Source of the DNA: Thiomicrorhabdus sp965603495
GTDB taxonomy: Bacteria; Pseudomonadota; Gammaproteobacteria; Thiomicrospirales; Thiomicrospiraceae
Direction of reading: 5' to 3'
DNA: 64,000 nucleotides
Assembly (NCBI GenBank): GCA_965603495.1
Contig: CBFDDF010000007.1
Coordinates: 1 to 64,000 of the forward strand
Position 1 is the stretch's first letter; every line of letters begins with the position of its first letter. The notes under the pieces are model-generated. The model searched no databases and was not told the DNA's origin. It saw only the letters and a list, made by a program, of their open reading frames with translations. Both the position numbers and the translations under genes were made by a program. Of the stretch, positions 9,166-18,758 are shown piece after piece.

Positions 9166-9199
9166 CAGATGATGGTTTAATTCTTTGTAAGAATCTTAA

Positions 9200-9222
9200 A
9201 ACGACCCCTGTGGTCGTTTTTT
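9200..9222 (+). terminator. Terminator after glnT
   Basis: Stem AACGACC/GGTCGTT with loop CCTGT, followed by a run of seven T, 35 bp after the glnT stop. Confidence 0.9.
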
Positions 9223-9253
9223 TATGCCTGATGAAACGCCAAGAATAATAATG

Positions 9254-9265
9254 ACCAGGCCTGGT
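9254..9265. repeat. Palindrome ACCAGGCCTGGT, copy 2
   Basis: Exact copy, intergenic between two convergent terminators. The symmetry extends to TGACCAGGCCTGGTCA. Confidence 0.95.
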
Positions 9266-9330
9266 CAGTTTAAAAAAAGTCATAAACTTGAGGGAGCTTG
9301 GATATGGATATTGACAGGGTTGAGCTACAA

Positions 9331-9362
9331 AAAAGCCCTTAACAGGAAATGCTTAAGGGCTT
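9331..9362 (-). terminator. Terminator of the guanidine operon
   Basis: Stem AAGCCCTTAA/TTAAGGGCTT with a 10-base loop. On the minus strand it ends in a T-run, 48 bp beyond the allophanate hydrolase stop. Confidence 0.9.
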
Positions 9363-9409
9363 TGAGTGTTGCGCTTTTTTAAGAGCGGTTTTATGAATGA
9401 GTTAGGCTT

Positions 9410-11206
9410 TTAATCAGAAGTAGGTCGCTCGGCCATCCAGTTACGCCAACCGCCCGTATGAGAAATGTCAGTTGCACCTTTCAGTCCCCAAGGTTCACAG
9501 ATAAAACCGACGACTTGTGAGCCATCAATCAATTCAACCTTGCCTAATCCTAAAGGCGAGGGAATCAATGCCAAGAAGGATCCAAGATGTTGTTTAGGCA
9601 TCGTCCAGACTTCAACTTCAATCTGATGACCGCCGTCACTGGTTTTAACCAGGCCTGGTTTAAGGATCGGCCCACCAGGCAGTTCATAAAAGTTGTATTT
9701 AGCCGCTGTTGTTGTGGTGTTGAGTAATTTTGCACCACGTTCAATCAGTTGTTTGTTCAGCGGGAAACCGATCAAATGTGCACCCACCACCGCTAAAGAA
9801 ATCGAGTGTTTATTTTCAAACAGGCTTGGTTGAGAAGTCGACACAGGCGTGTTTTTAGCGCCAGCATGGCTCATAAATTCGCTATGTAATTGATCGGCAA
9901 GTTGTAACAGTTGGCGGTCAGTGCCTGCGGGTGCAAACAGCGTGATACCCGTAGGCAAATCATCCTTTCTAAAGCCAGTTGGCAGAGCCAATGCGGCATA
10001 GTCCAAAAGATTCATGAAATTGGTGTAGGTGCCTAAAATAGAATTAAATCCAATAGGATCTTTTTCAAGTTGGGCTTGGCTGAAAATACTCGGAGTGGTC
10101 GGCGTCAGCATACAATCGACACTCTGCCAGAGGTCTTGGGTTTCACTTTGCGCCTTCTGTAAGGCGTATGAACCTTTATAAGCATCTGCGGCACTGAGTG
10201 TTCGCGCTCCAGCAATAATCGTGCGTACAGTGGGATCCATTTTGTCTTCATGGGTCTTCATAAAGTCTTCAATCGCCACGTAACGTTCGGCAACCCAGGC
10301 GCCGCCATAAAGTAGTTTAGCGGTGTCTAACCAAGGTTTAAAAGGGATCTCTTTGATTTCATAACCCATGTCTTTAAGTTGATTGATTGTGGAAAAAAAG
10401 TTTATTTCGGCGTCTTTATCATCATTGAAAAAAAGACTGGCCTCATCAGGAATTCCTAAAATAGGTTTTGCACCCCAAGCGGGTGGCATTAAGGCATTTT
10501 CATCCCGACTGAATTCATCTTCAGCATCGACTTGAGCGGCCACGTCAAGCACCTGGTAAGCATCCTGAGCATTAAGTGCGAAAATACTGACGACGTCTTG
10601 AGAGCGTACCGCAGGTACAACACCTGAAGTGCTCAATAATCCTTTAGAAGGTTTAAGGCCAATTAAATTATTAAAGGCAGCCGGTACACGTCCGGAACCT
10701 GCTGTGTCGGTGCCTAAAGAGAAACTGCATAGGTTAAGCGCTAGAGCCACTGCCGAACCTGAACTAGAACCGCCTGAAATCATGTCAAAATCGAATGCAT
10801 TATGACAAACGCCATGGGGAGAGCGAGTGCCGACCAGGCCTGTCGCAAACTGATCCATATTGGCTTTACCAATTGGAATCGCTCCGGCTTCAATCAGCAA
10901 GCGAACCACTGTAGCCGACTTTTTTGGCAAATAGCTAAATTCTGGGCAAGCTGCGGTGGTTGGAATGTCGATTAGGTCGATATTATCTTTAATGACAAAC
11001 GGAATACCCCATAGAGGTAAACTATTGCGCTCAGTTTTCTCAAGTGCCGCCAAGTAAGGTTCTAATTCAGTCTCACTTAATGCATGAATGAAAATATTGT
11101 AATCATCATAGGTTTCAGAGGATTGCCTTATTTGTGAAATGACTTTTCGAGGCGTCAATTCACCCGAGGCATAAGCCGCTTTAAGTTGTGGCAGTCGTAA
11201 GTCCAT
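9410..11206 (-). CDS. atzF: Allophanate hydrolase
   Basis: This hydrolyses allophanate to ammonia and CO2, the last step of guanidine or urea-amidolyase catabolism. The N-terminal amidase-signature domain has the Ser-cisSer-Lys triad: Lys73 (VIKDN), Ser147 (GGSSSG) and nucleophile Ser171 (TDTAGSGR). The spacing fits AtzF. The C-terminal domain (about 450-598) is the AtzF-specific extension, so the 598-residue protein is full length. Its ATG overlaps the carboxylase stop by one base (TAATG), implying translational coupling. Confidence 0.95.
   Translation of the reverse strand: MDLRLPQLKAAYASGELTPRKVISQIRQSSETYDDYNIFIHALSETELEPYLAALEKTERNSLPLWGIPFVIKDNIDLIDIPTTAACPEFSYLPKKSATVVRLLIEAGAIPIGKANMDQFATGLVGTRSPHGVCHNAFDFDMISGGSSSGSAVALALNLCSFSLGTDTAGSGRVPAAFNNLIGLKPSKGLLSTSGVVPAVRSQDVVSIFALNAQDAYQVLDVAAQVDAEDEFSRDENALMPPAWGAKPILGIPDEASLFFNDDKDAEINFFSTINQLKDMGYEIKEIPFKPWLDTAKLLYGGAWVAERYVAIEDFMKTHEDKMDPTVRTIIAGARTLSAADAYKGSYALQKAQSETQDLWQSVDCMLTPTTPSIFSQAQLEKDPIGFNSILGTYTNFMNLLDYAALALPTGFRKDDLPTGITLFAPAGTDRQLLQLADQLHSEFMSHAGAKNTPVSTSQPSLFENKHSISLAVVGAHLIGFPLNKQLIERGAKLLNTTTTAAKYNFYELPGGPILKPGLVKTSDGGHQIEVEVWTMPKQHLGSFLALIPSPLGLGKVELIDGSQVVGFICEPWGLKGATDISHTGGWRNWMAERPTSD
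9648..9659. repeat. Palindrome ACCAGGCCTGGT, copy 3
   Basis: Exact copy inside allophanate hydrolase, read as Pro-Gly-Leu-Val. Confidence 0.95.
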
Positions 11207-14200
11207 TATTCACTAATCTCCATCACCAGCAGGGCTTGACCATTTTGAATGAGGTCTTTTTCATTCACCAAAATTTCAGTAATCAGGCCGTCAAATTCGG
11301 CCTCAACAGGTATCTCAATTTTCATCGTTTCCAAAATGGCAATGATGTCACCTTCTTTGACGAACTCACCTGGTTTGACGGTGATTTTCCAAACACTGCC
11401 TGTAATCGGTGAAAGAGCGGCTGCAAATCCTTCTGGAATTTCGGCCATTGGCTCATTTTGCACTTCGTCTTGGGCAGAAGTCGTTTCAAAATTAGCTTGT
11501 CCCGTGACTTCCCAATCCAAACGTTCGGCTTCAAATGCCGCTTGTTGTGTGTTTTGGAAAGTTTTAATGCTATCAGATTCTTCAGCTAAGAAAGCCTGGT
11601 ACTTGCTTAAAGACAAAGTGGTCTCTTCAATAGAAATATCGTAACGTCCCAGCGGGAAATCGAGTCTGGCTTGCGCGAGCTCCGCTTCACTGACTGGGTA
11701 ATATTGTATTTGGTCAAAGAAATCCAGTAACCAAGGCTTGCCTTCAGGGAAGAATGGGGTGGTGTGATAAGGGTTCCACATCTGGATAGTACGACCTACA
11801 AACTGGTAACCGCCGGGGCCTTCCATGCCGTAAACACACATATACGCGCCGCCAATACCTACGGCATTTTCAGGCGTCCAAGTACGGGCAGGATTGTATT
11901 TTGTAGTGACTAAACGGTGACGTGGGTCAAGTGGTGTGGCCACTGGTGCACCCAGATAAACATCGCCCAAACCCATGACCAAATACTTGGCATCGAAGAC
12001 AATTTTCTTTACATCTTCAATCGAGTCCAAACCGTTAATACGGCGGATAAAGTCAATATTACTTGGGCACCAAGGCGCATCAGGACGTACTGATTGCATG
12101 TATTTTTCAATCGCCAGCTTGGTGCTTGAATCATCCCAAGACAAAGGCAAACGTACAATGCGACTCTTAACCGTTAAATCTTTGGCAGAAGAGAGCTCTG
12201 TTTCTAACGCAATCAATTTTTCAATGACTTCAGCTTGTGAAATCTGTCGAGGATTGTAGTGTACTTGTAGAGAGCGAATCCCAGGCGTTAAGTCTCTGAG
12301 GAATGACCAGGCCTGGTCATGATCGCTTTTAAGTGATTTCAAACGTTCAACCAAGACTTGAATACGGAAGCGTAGCGCTAAATCAAGTTCCATCGCGCCA
12401 TATTCAATGAGGACGTGACTGTCACCTGAACGACGATACTTCACCCCAAACTCATGGTCTTCAGATGATATTTCATGAGCTAAACAAGATTGTTCGGTCG
12501 GCGAATCTAAAAAGACTAAGGGCTTTAAAAGACTGGCATCTAATGTTTCAAGTGATTTTTCGTAAGCCTTCAAAGCCGCTTCAGCGGTTTCGATTGAGAC
12601 GGCTTTAAAACGGATTTTATCACCAGGGCGCAATTGCCCCATCTTCCATTGTTCGGCTTCAATAATGGTCGCAGGGCAGACGAACCCCCCTAAACTAGGG
12701 CCATCTTGAGCTAAGATAACCGGCATGTCGCCAGTGAAGTCGATGGCACCAATCGCATAGGGATTGTCGTGAATATTGGAAGGATGTAAGCCCGCTTCAC
12801 CGCCCGAATCTCTTGCCCATAAAGGTTTTGGACCAATTAAACGAATACCCGTGCGGCTTGAGTTGTAGTGTACTTCCCATTCTGCTGAGAAGAAGCTTTC
12901 AATGCCTTCATCGGTGAAGAAGTCAGGTGCGCCTTGTGGGCCATAAATGACGGCTATTTCAACTTCATTACTGAGTTTTGGTAGCAAGTTCTCAGGTAAT
13001 TTCTGCGTTAAAATTGCTTCTGGTGTGTTTTTATCAAGATGTAAAATATCACCAGCACGTAATAAACGCCCGCCGTGTCCTCCGAATTTACCCAGTGAAA
13101 AGGTGGTTTTACTGCCCATATAATCTGGCACATCAAAACCGCCTAACACCGCTAAATATGCGCGTTGTCCTAGGTCTTTAATGACTTTGGATTTGAGTTG
13201 TTGGCCGGCTTTAACTTTGATCGCCTGATTTAAAGGGATTGGCTGCTTATCCAAAGTCGGTTGAATATCTGCACCCGTGATACAAATAACCGTATCTCGG
13301 TCAAAGTTCAGACTGACGCCTGAAACCGTCATCTCAATCGTTGCGGCTTCTAAATGATTATTTAAGCATCGGTTGGCTAAGCGGTGTGAAAGCGCATCCA
13401 TTGGCCCAGAAGGCGGTACGCCAATATCCCAAAAACCGACACGGCCAGGATAGCTTACCAGCATAGAATGGGTGCCTGCATTGGCCACCTCAACTGAAAA
13501 AGGCGCATATTTAAAGTTGTTTAGAAATTGGGTATAAAGGTTATTGCCGTCAATAAAATCAGCCGATTCACTGAGCGCAGCTAAATAAGAAATATTGGTT
13601 TCGAAGCCATCAATGCGTGTTTCGTGCATGGCTTGTTGGAGGTTATTCACCGCTTCAGTTCGATCTTTACCGGTGACAATTATTTTTGCCAACATAGGGT
13701 CATAAAAAGAGCTGACCTCTTGACCTCGAGAACACCAGGTATCGACACGGCAGTTCTGTGGCATCTGCCAACCGGTTAACTTACCGGAACTCGGTAGGAA
13801 ATTTTTAAACGGGTCTTCAGCATAGACACGGACTTCAATCGCATGACCTTTTGCGGGTTTGACCTGGCCTGGTAGCTTTGCTTCATAAGCCACTTTCACC
13901 ATCCACTCGACCAGGTCTACACCACGTACCGCTTCGGTAATGCCGTGTTCAACTTGGAGACGAGTATTCACCTCTAAAAAGTAATATTGATTTACCTCAG
14001 TGTCATAAACATACTCAACCGTACCTGCAGATCGGTATTTGACCAGTTTGCCCAAGCGAACGGCATGCGCTTCCATCTCAGCAACTTGTTGACGATCGAT
14101 GCCGATGGCAGGGGTTTCTTCTACTACTTTTTGATTGCGACGCTGTAAAGAGCAATCACGTTCACCAAAAGAGACCACGTCGCCTAAACCATCGCCGAAA

Positions 14201-14835
14201 ATCTGAATTTCGATATGACGCGCATGGACGACAAATTTTTCCACAAAAATACCCGCCTGACCAAATGAGTTTTGGCTCAGGCGTTTGACTTGCTCAAAGG
14301 CCTCTTCTAAATCTTGAGCGGTATCACATTTTTGCATGCCAATACCACCGCCACCAGCGGTACTTTTAAGCATCACCGGATAACCGATTCGCAGGGCTTC
14401 AGACAGGGCGTGTTCTAAGGAATCGAGCAGTCCAGAACCAGGAAGCAGGGGGACTTTGGCTTCAATGGCTAAATCGCGGGCGGTGTGCTTTAAACCGAAA
14501 TCACGAATGTGCTGTGGTGCGGGGCCTATAAAACGTATCCCGAGTGCTTCACAACTTTCTGCAAAACTGTCATTTTCACTAAGAAAACCATAGCCGGGAT
14601 GAATCGCTTCAACCCCTAATTCGCGCGCCTTTTCGAGAATAAGCGGCACATTTAAATACGTTTCAGTCGCGGCGTTGCCAGGTAAAAAGATGACTTCATC
14701 GGCTTGCTGAACATGCAACGAGGCACGATCCGCATCTGAAGCGAGCACCACAGATTTGATGTTCATCTGTTTAAGCGTGCGGATAATACGGGTTGCAATA
14801 GCACCACGGTTAGCGATCAGTACTTTATTAAACAT
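11206..14835 (-). CDS. uca: Biotin-dependent guanidine carboxylase (urea carboxylase family)
   Basis: The protein has 1209 residues. A biotin carboxylase domain fills about 1-450 (GGGGIGM loop, EVNTRLQVEHG), the two carboxyltransferase subdomains (KipA/KipI type) about 455-1085, and a biotinyl domain the C-terminus, with ETMKIE placing biotin on Lys1172. It carboxylates its substrate with bicarbonate and ATP. In the motif AIDFTGD, residue 699 is Asp. By my offset to yeast urea carboxylase this is position 1330, which is Asn in true urea carboxylases and Asp in guanidine carboxylases. Flanking genes also favour guanidine. There is no fused hydrolase; allophanate hydrolase is the next gene. Confidence 0.92.
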   Translation of the reverse strand: MFNKVLIANRGAIATRIIRTLKQMNIKSVVLASDADRASLHVQQADEVIFLPGNAATETYLNVPLILEKARELGVEAIHPGYGFLSENDSFAESCEALGIRFIGPAPQHIRDFGLKHTARDLAIEAKVPLLPGSGLLDSLEHALSEALRIGYPVMLKSTAGGGGIGMQKCDTAQDLEEAFEQVKRLSQNSFGQAGIFVEKFVVHARHIEIQIFGDGLGDVVSFGERDCSLQRRNQKVVEETPAIGIDRQQVAEMEAHAVRLGKLVKYRSAGTVEYVYDTEVNQYYFLEVNTRLQVEHGITEAVRGVDLVEWMVKVAYEAKLPGQVKPAKGHAIEVRVYAEDPFKNFLPSSGKLTGWQMPQNCRVDTWCSRGQEVSSFYDPMLAKIIVTGKDRTEAVNNLQQAMHETRIDGFETNISYLAALSESADFIDGNNLYTQFLNNFKYAPFSVEVANAGTHSMLVSYPGRVGFWDIGVPPSGPMDALSHRLANRCLNNHLEAATIEMTVSGVSLNFDRDTVICITGADIQPTLDKQPIPLNQAIKVKAGQQLKSKVIKDLGQRAYLAVLGGFDVPDYMGSKTTFSLGKFGGHGGRLLRAGDILHLDKNTPEAILTQKLPENLLPKLSNEVEIAVIYGPQGAPDFFTDEGIESFFSAEWEVHYNSSRTGIRLIGPKPLWARDSGGEAGLHPSNIHDNPYAIGAIDFTGDMPVILAQDGPSLGGFVCPATIIEAEQWKMGQLRPGDKIRFKAVSIETAEAALKAYEKSLETLDASLLKPLVFLDSPTEQSCLAHEISSEDHEFGVKYRRSGDSHVLIEYGAMELDLALRFRIQVLVERLKSLKSDHDQAWSFLRDLTPGIRSLQVHYNPRQISQAEVIEKLIALETELSSAKDLTVKSRIVRLPLSWDDSSTKLAIEKYMQSVRPDAPWCPSNIDFIRRINGLDSIEDVKKIVFDAKYLVMGLGDVYLGAPVATPLDPRHRLVTTKYNPARTWTPENAVGIGGAYMCVYGMEGPGGYQFVGRTIQMWNPYHTTPFFPEGKPWLLDFFDQIQYYPVSEAELAQARLDFPLGRYDISIEETTLSLSKYQAFLAEESDSIKTFQNTQQAAFEAERLDWEVTGQANFETTSAQDEVQNEPMAEIPEGFAAALSPITGSVWKITVKPGEFVKEGDIIAILETMKIEIPVEAEFDGLITEILVNEKDLIQNGQALLVMEISE
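12306..12317. repeat. Palindrome ACCAGGCCTGGT, copy 4
   Basis: Exact copy inside the carboxylase gene, read as Asp-Gln-Ala-Trp. The symmetry extends to 16 bp. Confidence 0.95.
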
Positions 14836-14938
14836 CTTAGTTTCCTTTTCAGATCGTTCTGAATCGTTTATACCAAATTGGGTCGTCCCAATGGATGCCT
14901 GTCACCACAGGCAGAAGTTCAAGTTTTAGTATGAGAGA

Positions 14939-15598
14939 TTATTCCCAAATAACCATTTCGACAGGGGTTGGGTTGTAACCGTTACACGGGTTATTGAGTT
15001 GAGGGCAGTTAGAGACAAGGACTAAAGTGTCCATATGCGCTAACATCTCAACATAACGTCCTGGTGCAGAAATTCCATCATCAAAATCTAAATGCCCATC
15101 TGGCGAAACCGGAACATTCATAAAGAAGTTGATATTGCTTGATAGGTCATCTTTGCTCATGGGTTTATCGGCGTTGCAGCCACAGTGGGCCGATTTTAAT
15201 GAACCCAGCGCCATTAAGAAAGAGTCACGGCAAGAGTGCATATGACGTTTTTCAATCGCATAACGAACCGTATTGCTTTCGGCGGAACATGCGCCGCCAA
15301 TGGTATCATGACGTCCACAGGTATCATCGACAATGGTCAACATAGGGTTGCAAAGGTTGGACTGCAATACACTATCTGTTGTTAAATAAAGTTTACCTTG
15401 CTCACGAATCGTATCCGTCGCCGAATATCGCTCCGTGTGATCTTTTGCATTATAGAAAAGGGTATCAACCGCTTGGTTGCCTTCTAAATCAACAATACGG
15501 AATTTTTGGCCTGCTTTCACTTCATGCATCCACGGGTCGCCAGCTTTTACGACTTCACGGTAGACAATACGGCTTTCATCAAATTGGTTATTAGGCAT
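14939..15598 (-). CDS. Urea-amidolyase-associated protein 2 (DUF1989), carboxyguanidine deiminase subunit
   Basis: The protein has 219 residues from ATG 15598, chosen because GGAGAG lies eight bases upstream; the frame is open to 15685 inside the previous gene. Conserved DUF1989 features are DLEGNQAVDTLFY, DTCGRHDTIGGAC and HCGCNAD. The cysteines and histidines are a likely metal site. Proteins once called UAAP1/UAAP2 are now known as the two subunits of carboxyguanidine deiminase (CgdAB), converting carboxyguanidine to allophanate plus ammonia. It overlaps the preceding gene by eight bases and precedes the carboxylase. Confidence 0.88.
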   Translation of the reverse strand: MPNNQFDESRIVYREVVKAGDPWMHEVKAGQKFRIVDLEGNQAVDTLFYNAKDHTERYSATDTIREQGKLYLTTDSVLQSNLCNPMLTIVDDTCGRHDTIGGACSAESNTVRYAIEKRHMHSCRDSFLMALGSLKSAHCGCNADKPMSKDDLSSNINFFMNVPVSPDGHLDFDDGISAPGRYVEMLAHMDTLVLVSNCPQLNNPCNGYNPTPVEMVIWE

Positions 15599-16343
15599 CT
15601 GGATTCTCTCCGTAAAATACTTTGGTGTTGTAATAAGCACGTTGGTTTTCAGCTCGGTGTAAACGACAAGCGTCATCCGCTTCAATAGCGAGGGCTTTAA
15701 AGCAGCTTAGCTCAATGGGTTGAGGTGCATATTCAGGATTGGAATCCATTGGATGCTGAGCGGTAGAAAGGCTGACAATACAGTCCATCTCAAAACGTAA
15801 ATCGATATAGTTACCTGCTTTAGAGTGGTTCTCGACAAAAGTCATCGAGCCATCATCTTCAACGCGAATCTTACTGAAGAAATTAATATTCGGCATTACA
15901 TCACTGGCGTTTAGCCCCCACTTCCCTAATTCATTAATCAAGCTGTCATAGCCGTTTTTGAAATAGTCGTTATGCGCACTTTGATAGTCTCTTTCACCGT
16001 ACTTAGCGTGCAACATCTTCGCGTTGGAGAGGCCGCCAAGGGTGTCGTGCCAACCGCAAGTGTCTGCGATGATTGAACACATCACACGACCCATATCACT
16101 GAAACACATATTTGGCGCCGTTAAAAAGGCCGTCTTTTGCGCCTTAAGCGTATCAGGCATATTGTAGCGTTCGTTTTTCACCTCAAGGTTATTCAGCAAC
16201 ATCGCCACATTGGCATTACCTAACAGGTCGGTGATTCTTAATACGGTGCCACGGCGAATAACACCTGACCAGTGAGCGCCAGCGGGTACTGTTTCTGTCC
16301 AGAGTGAGCCGCTATAGGGGGTAGGTTGTGTGGCATCAGTCAT
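15591..16343 (-). CDS. Urea-amidolyase-associated protein 1 (DUF1989), carboxyguanidine deiminase subunit
   Basis: The protein has 250 residues and is paralogous to the next gene: DLLGNANVAMLLNN, ADTCGWHDTLGG and MPNINFFSKIRV match the corresponding positions there. It is the larger member of the pair (UAAP1), expected to form a hetero-oligomer with UAAP2. Its ATG overlaps the stop of the NikR-like gene by eight bases (ATGACTGA), and it overlaps UAAP2 by eight bases too, so subunit synthesis is probably coupled. I do not assign CgdA versus CgdB. Confidence 0.88.
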   Translation of the reverse strand: MTDATQPTPYSGSLWTETVPAGAHWSGVIRRGTVLRITDLLGNANVAMLLNNLEVKNERYNMPDTLKAQKTAFLTAPNMCFSDMGRVMCSIIADTCGWHDTLGGLSNAKMLHAKYGERDYQSAHNDYFKNGYDSLINELGKWGLNASDVMPNINFFSKIRVEDDGSMTFVENHSKAGNYIDLRFEMDCIVSLSTAQHPMDSNPEYAPQPIELSCFKALAIEADDACRLHRAENQRAYYNTKVFYGENPDA

Positions 16344-16806
16344 TTGACGTCTCCTGTGCTAAGTCACTGGTTGGGGTGTAAATAGGCGGTAAGGCCGATT
16401 GAGTTAAATATAAATTGCCATTTTTAACGCCACGATTGCTCTGCATCTCATCACTAATACGTTTTAACTCCTGAGCGGGTCCCTGCATCAGGTTCACTTC
16501 TAAGGTATGGTGATTCATTAGTTGAATCTGAGTGCTGGAGATGATTTCAGCTACATGTAAGTGCTTTAACTGGTTTAACTTCTGCTGTAAACCTGGAACA
16601 GAGTGGTCATAGACCATGGTCAAAGTGCCCGCCATAATGTCATTGGTATAGTCTTGGCGAAAGGATGCGGCCTCTTTACGAATGATTTCCGCTAATAAAG
16701 CGGAGCGGTTGTTGAATCCACGAGCCTGCATAAGATGGTCTAAGTCCTCTAATACATTGGCAGGTAAAGAGGCGCTGGTTCTAATGAGTTTATTATTTTG
16801 GGTCAT
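16336..16806 (-). CDS. NikR-like ribbon-helix-helix regulator lacking most nickel ligands
   Basis: The N-terminal ribbon-helix-helix (RTSASLPANVLEDLDHLMQ, residues 9-27, then SALLAEIIR) is followed by an ACT-like NikR C-domain (VYDHSVPGLQQKL, LEVNLMQGPA, RGVKNGNLYLT). Aligned to E. coli NikR, the first nickel histidine (H76) is kept, but H87, H89 and C95 become Gln, Gln and Thr (STQIQLMNHHTLE). Nickel sensing is therefore unlikely. Its position between transporter and catabolic genes suggests it controls this operon in response to another ligand. The start abuts the ATPase stop (TAA then ATG). Confidence 0.8.
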   Translation of the reverse strand: MTQNNKLIRTSASLPANVLEDLDHLMQARGFNNRSALLAEIIRKEAASFRQDYTNDIMAGTLTMVYDHSVPGLQQKLNQLKHLHVAEIISSTQIQLMNHHTLEVNLMQGPAQELKRISDEMQSNRGVKNGNLYLTQSALPPIYTPTSDLAQETSND

Positions 16807-17718
16807 TTAAAATATATCCGGTACTGCTGCGTTGACTGATACCATTCGTACCATACTTAGTTTATCTTCCATATCCACTTCTGCTTCAGCTGGGTGGACC
16901 AATTTTTCTAAATAAGCTTTAGTCGCCAAAAATTCTGGGCTAAGCAGGGTTTCTGGTTTTCTTGGACGTGGCAGGGGAACGCTTAAGGTTTCTTGAACAC
17001 GACCTGGGTTGGCTTCTAAAATCAAAATTCGGTCTGCTAAATAGATCGCTTCGTCTATATCGTGGGTGATAAAGAAAATCGTGATGTCGATATTTTGCCA
17101 AATCTCTAATAAATAACGCTGCATTTTCAGACGGTTTTGCGGGTCTAAAGCGGCAAAAGGTTCATCCATTAATAGAATTTTAGGTTGATTGGCTAAGGCT
17201 CTAATAATCGCGACACGTTGCTTCATGCCCCCAGATAATTGGTGCGGGTATGCATTCGCAAATTTTTCTAGGCCCACCAAGTCAATCCATTGAAAAGCTT
17301 CTGCTTCGGCGGCATTCTTTGACATGCCGCCTTCCGTTAAACCAAACATAACGTTGTGTTTGACCGTCATCCAAGGGAAAAGCGAGTAGCTTTGAAAAAC
17401 CATGCCTCTGTCTGGGCCTGGGCCGTCAACCAGGGTTTCATCGATATGAATTGCGCCAATTTCATGTGTCTCTAAACCAGCTATCAGACGTGCGAGCGTA
17501 GATTTTCCACAACCTGAAGGCCCGACCACGCAAACAAACTCTCTTTTATAGGCCGTAAAATCAATCGAGTTGAGCACATTGACTTTTTTGCCTTTATGTT
17601 CAAACGTTTTATGTAAGTTGGATATCGTTAATGCCTTAGGTCGTTGCAGAATACGAGCATTTCGATCTGTAATTTCAGGTGTATACCATTCTGCAAGCGG
17701 GTGAATGTCTTTTAACAT
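16807..17718 (-). CDS. ABC transporter ATP-binding protein (NitT/TauT type)
   Basis: The protein has 303 residues, with Walker A GPSGCGKSTLAR, Q-loop in VFQSYSLFPW, signature LSGGMKQRVAIIRAL, Walker B ILLMDEPFAALD and the switch His in FFITHDIDEA. It belongs to the SsuB/TauB/NrtD clade and energises the adjacent permease. A GAGC Shine-Dalgarno precedes its ATG, nine bases after the permease stop. The operon partners imply uptake of guanidine or a related compound. Confidence 0.92.
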   Translation of the reverse strand: MLKDIHPLAEWYTPEITDRNARILQRPKALTISNLHKTFEHKGKKVNVLNSIDFTAYKREFVCVVGPSGCGKSTLARLIAGLETHEIGAIHIDETLVDGPGPDRGMVFQSYSLFPWMTVKHNVMFGLTEGGMSKNAAEAEAFQWIDLVGLEKFANAYPHQLSGGMKQRVAIIRALANQPKILLMDEPFAALDPQNRLKMQRYLLEIWQNIDITIFFITHDIDEAIYLADRILILEANPGRVQETLSVPLPRPRKPETLLSPEFLATKAYLEKLVHPAEAEVDMEDKLSMVRMVSVNAAVPDIF

Positions 17719-17727
17719 TTGGTGCTC

Positions 17728-18702
17728 CTATTTCCCTGTGTGCCACGGGAATAAACGTTTCCCAAATTGCGCGAGTAACATATCCGTAAGTAAGCCAATG
17801 AGACCAATGATCAATATCGCCGCAAACACATTATCAAAGTTTTTATAACGCGCTTGCTGGGTAATAAACCAAGTGATGCCCGAGCTCGTACCAATCAGTT
17901 CCGCTACGATAAGGTAGGTCCAAGCCCATCCTAGCAAGATACGCATATCTCGATATAAGTCAGGCAAGATACCTGGCAGGATAACGCGACGAATCATGCT
18001 AAAACCTCTGCACCCTAAAGTAAGAGAGGCTTCTACAATAGCCATATTCAGTTTACGCGTGGTGGCGCCAACAATCAGTACCATCTGGAAAAAGGTACCA
18101 ATAAAGATGATCGCGATTTTCGGCGCATCATAAATACCCAAGATTGCCACGGCTAATGCCCCAAATGCAGGCGCAGGTAAGTATCGAAAAAACTCAGTAA
18201 ACGGATCAATCAAGTGGGATGCGGCATTGTAAGTGCCCGCTAAAATCCCCAGTGGCACACCAAATAACATTGCCCAGAAAAACCCCCAAGCAATGATAGA
18301 AATGGAGTGTAAAAGGCTTTCATGTAACCAGGGTTCATTATTGCGTTTAGGCGGGGTGGTAAAAGCGGTATAAAGTGCGGTTGCGACTTCATGTGGCGCA
18401 GGTAAGTAAACCGGATTGGCTGGGAAGCCTTGCGGTAATGTTGTTATGTCGACTTGTGGATTTTCGGCGATTAGCTTATCAACTTCAAGCTGAAAAATGT
18501 CTTTGTCAATTAAGGTGCCTTCTCTGAAATAGCTGACCTCGCCTGGTTGAGTGATTTCAACCTGAGGATGCCATATAAAAGGCACGTAGCTGACTAAACA
18601 CCAAATAAAAATAGGGATCGCAAAACTGGCAAAAGTCAGTAAGCGCGCGGATTTTTTATCGATGGGAGTTCTTGGTATTGCCCAGCTTTTTAAGCGACTC
18701 AT
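17728..18702 (-). CDS. ABC transporter permease (NitT/TauT type)
   Basis: The protein has 324 residues. An N-terminal membrane helix (about 24-44) is followed by a periplasmic stretch of some 80 residues and a binding-protein-dependent permease domain with five to six helices. The coupling-loop motif is EASLTLGCRGFSMIRRVILPGILP. This is the first gene of the minus-strand operon, about 57 bp downstream of an RpoN-type promoter motif. The long periplasmic insertion is unusual for a plain SsuC but is known among relatives. Confidence 0.92.
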   Translation of the reverse strand: MSRLKSWAIPRTPIDKKSARLLTFASFAIPIFIWCLVSYVPFIWHPQVEITQPGEVSYFREGTLIDKDIFQLEVDKLIAENPQVDITTLPQGFPANPVYLPAPHEVATALYTAFTTPPKRNNEPWLHESLLHSISIIAWGFFWAMLFGVPLGILAGTYNAASHLIDPFTEFFRYLPAPAFGALAVAILGIYDAPKIAIIFIGTFFQMVLIVGATTRKLNMAIVEASLTLGCRGFSMIRRVILPGILPDLYRDMRILLGWAWTYLIVAELIGTSSGITWFITQQARYKNFDNVFAAILIIGLIGLLTDMLLAQFGKRLFPWHTGK

Positions 18703-18758
18703 AAGGGAGGACTCATTATTGAATTAGTTTGGTATTACTTTTTCTATAAAACGTAATA

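Noticed and set aside
9254..9265. Palindrome copies as rho-independent terminators
   Set aside because: The 12-mer has no loop and no T-run; separate strong terminators lie on both sides of this copy.
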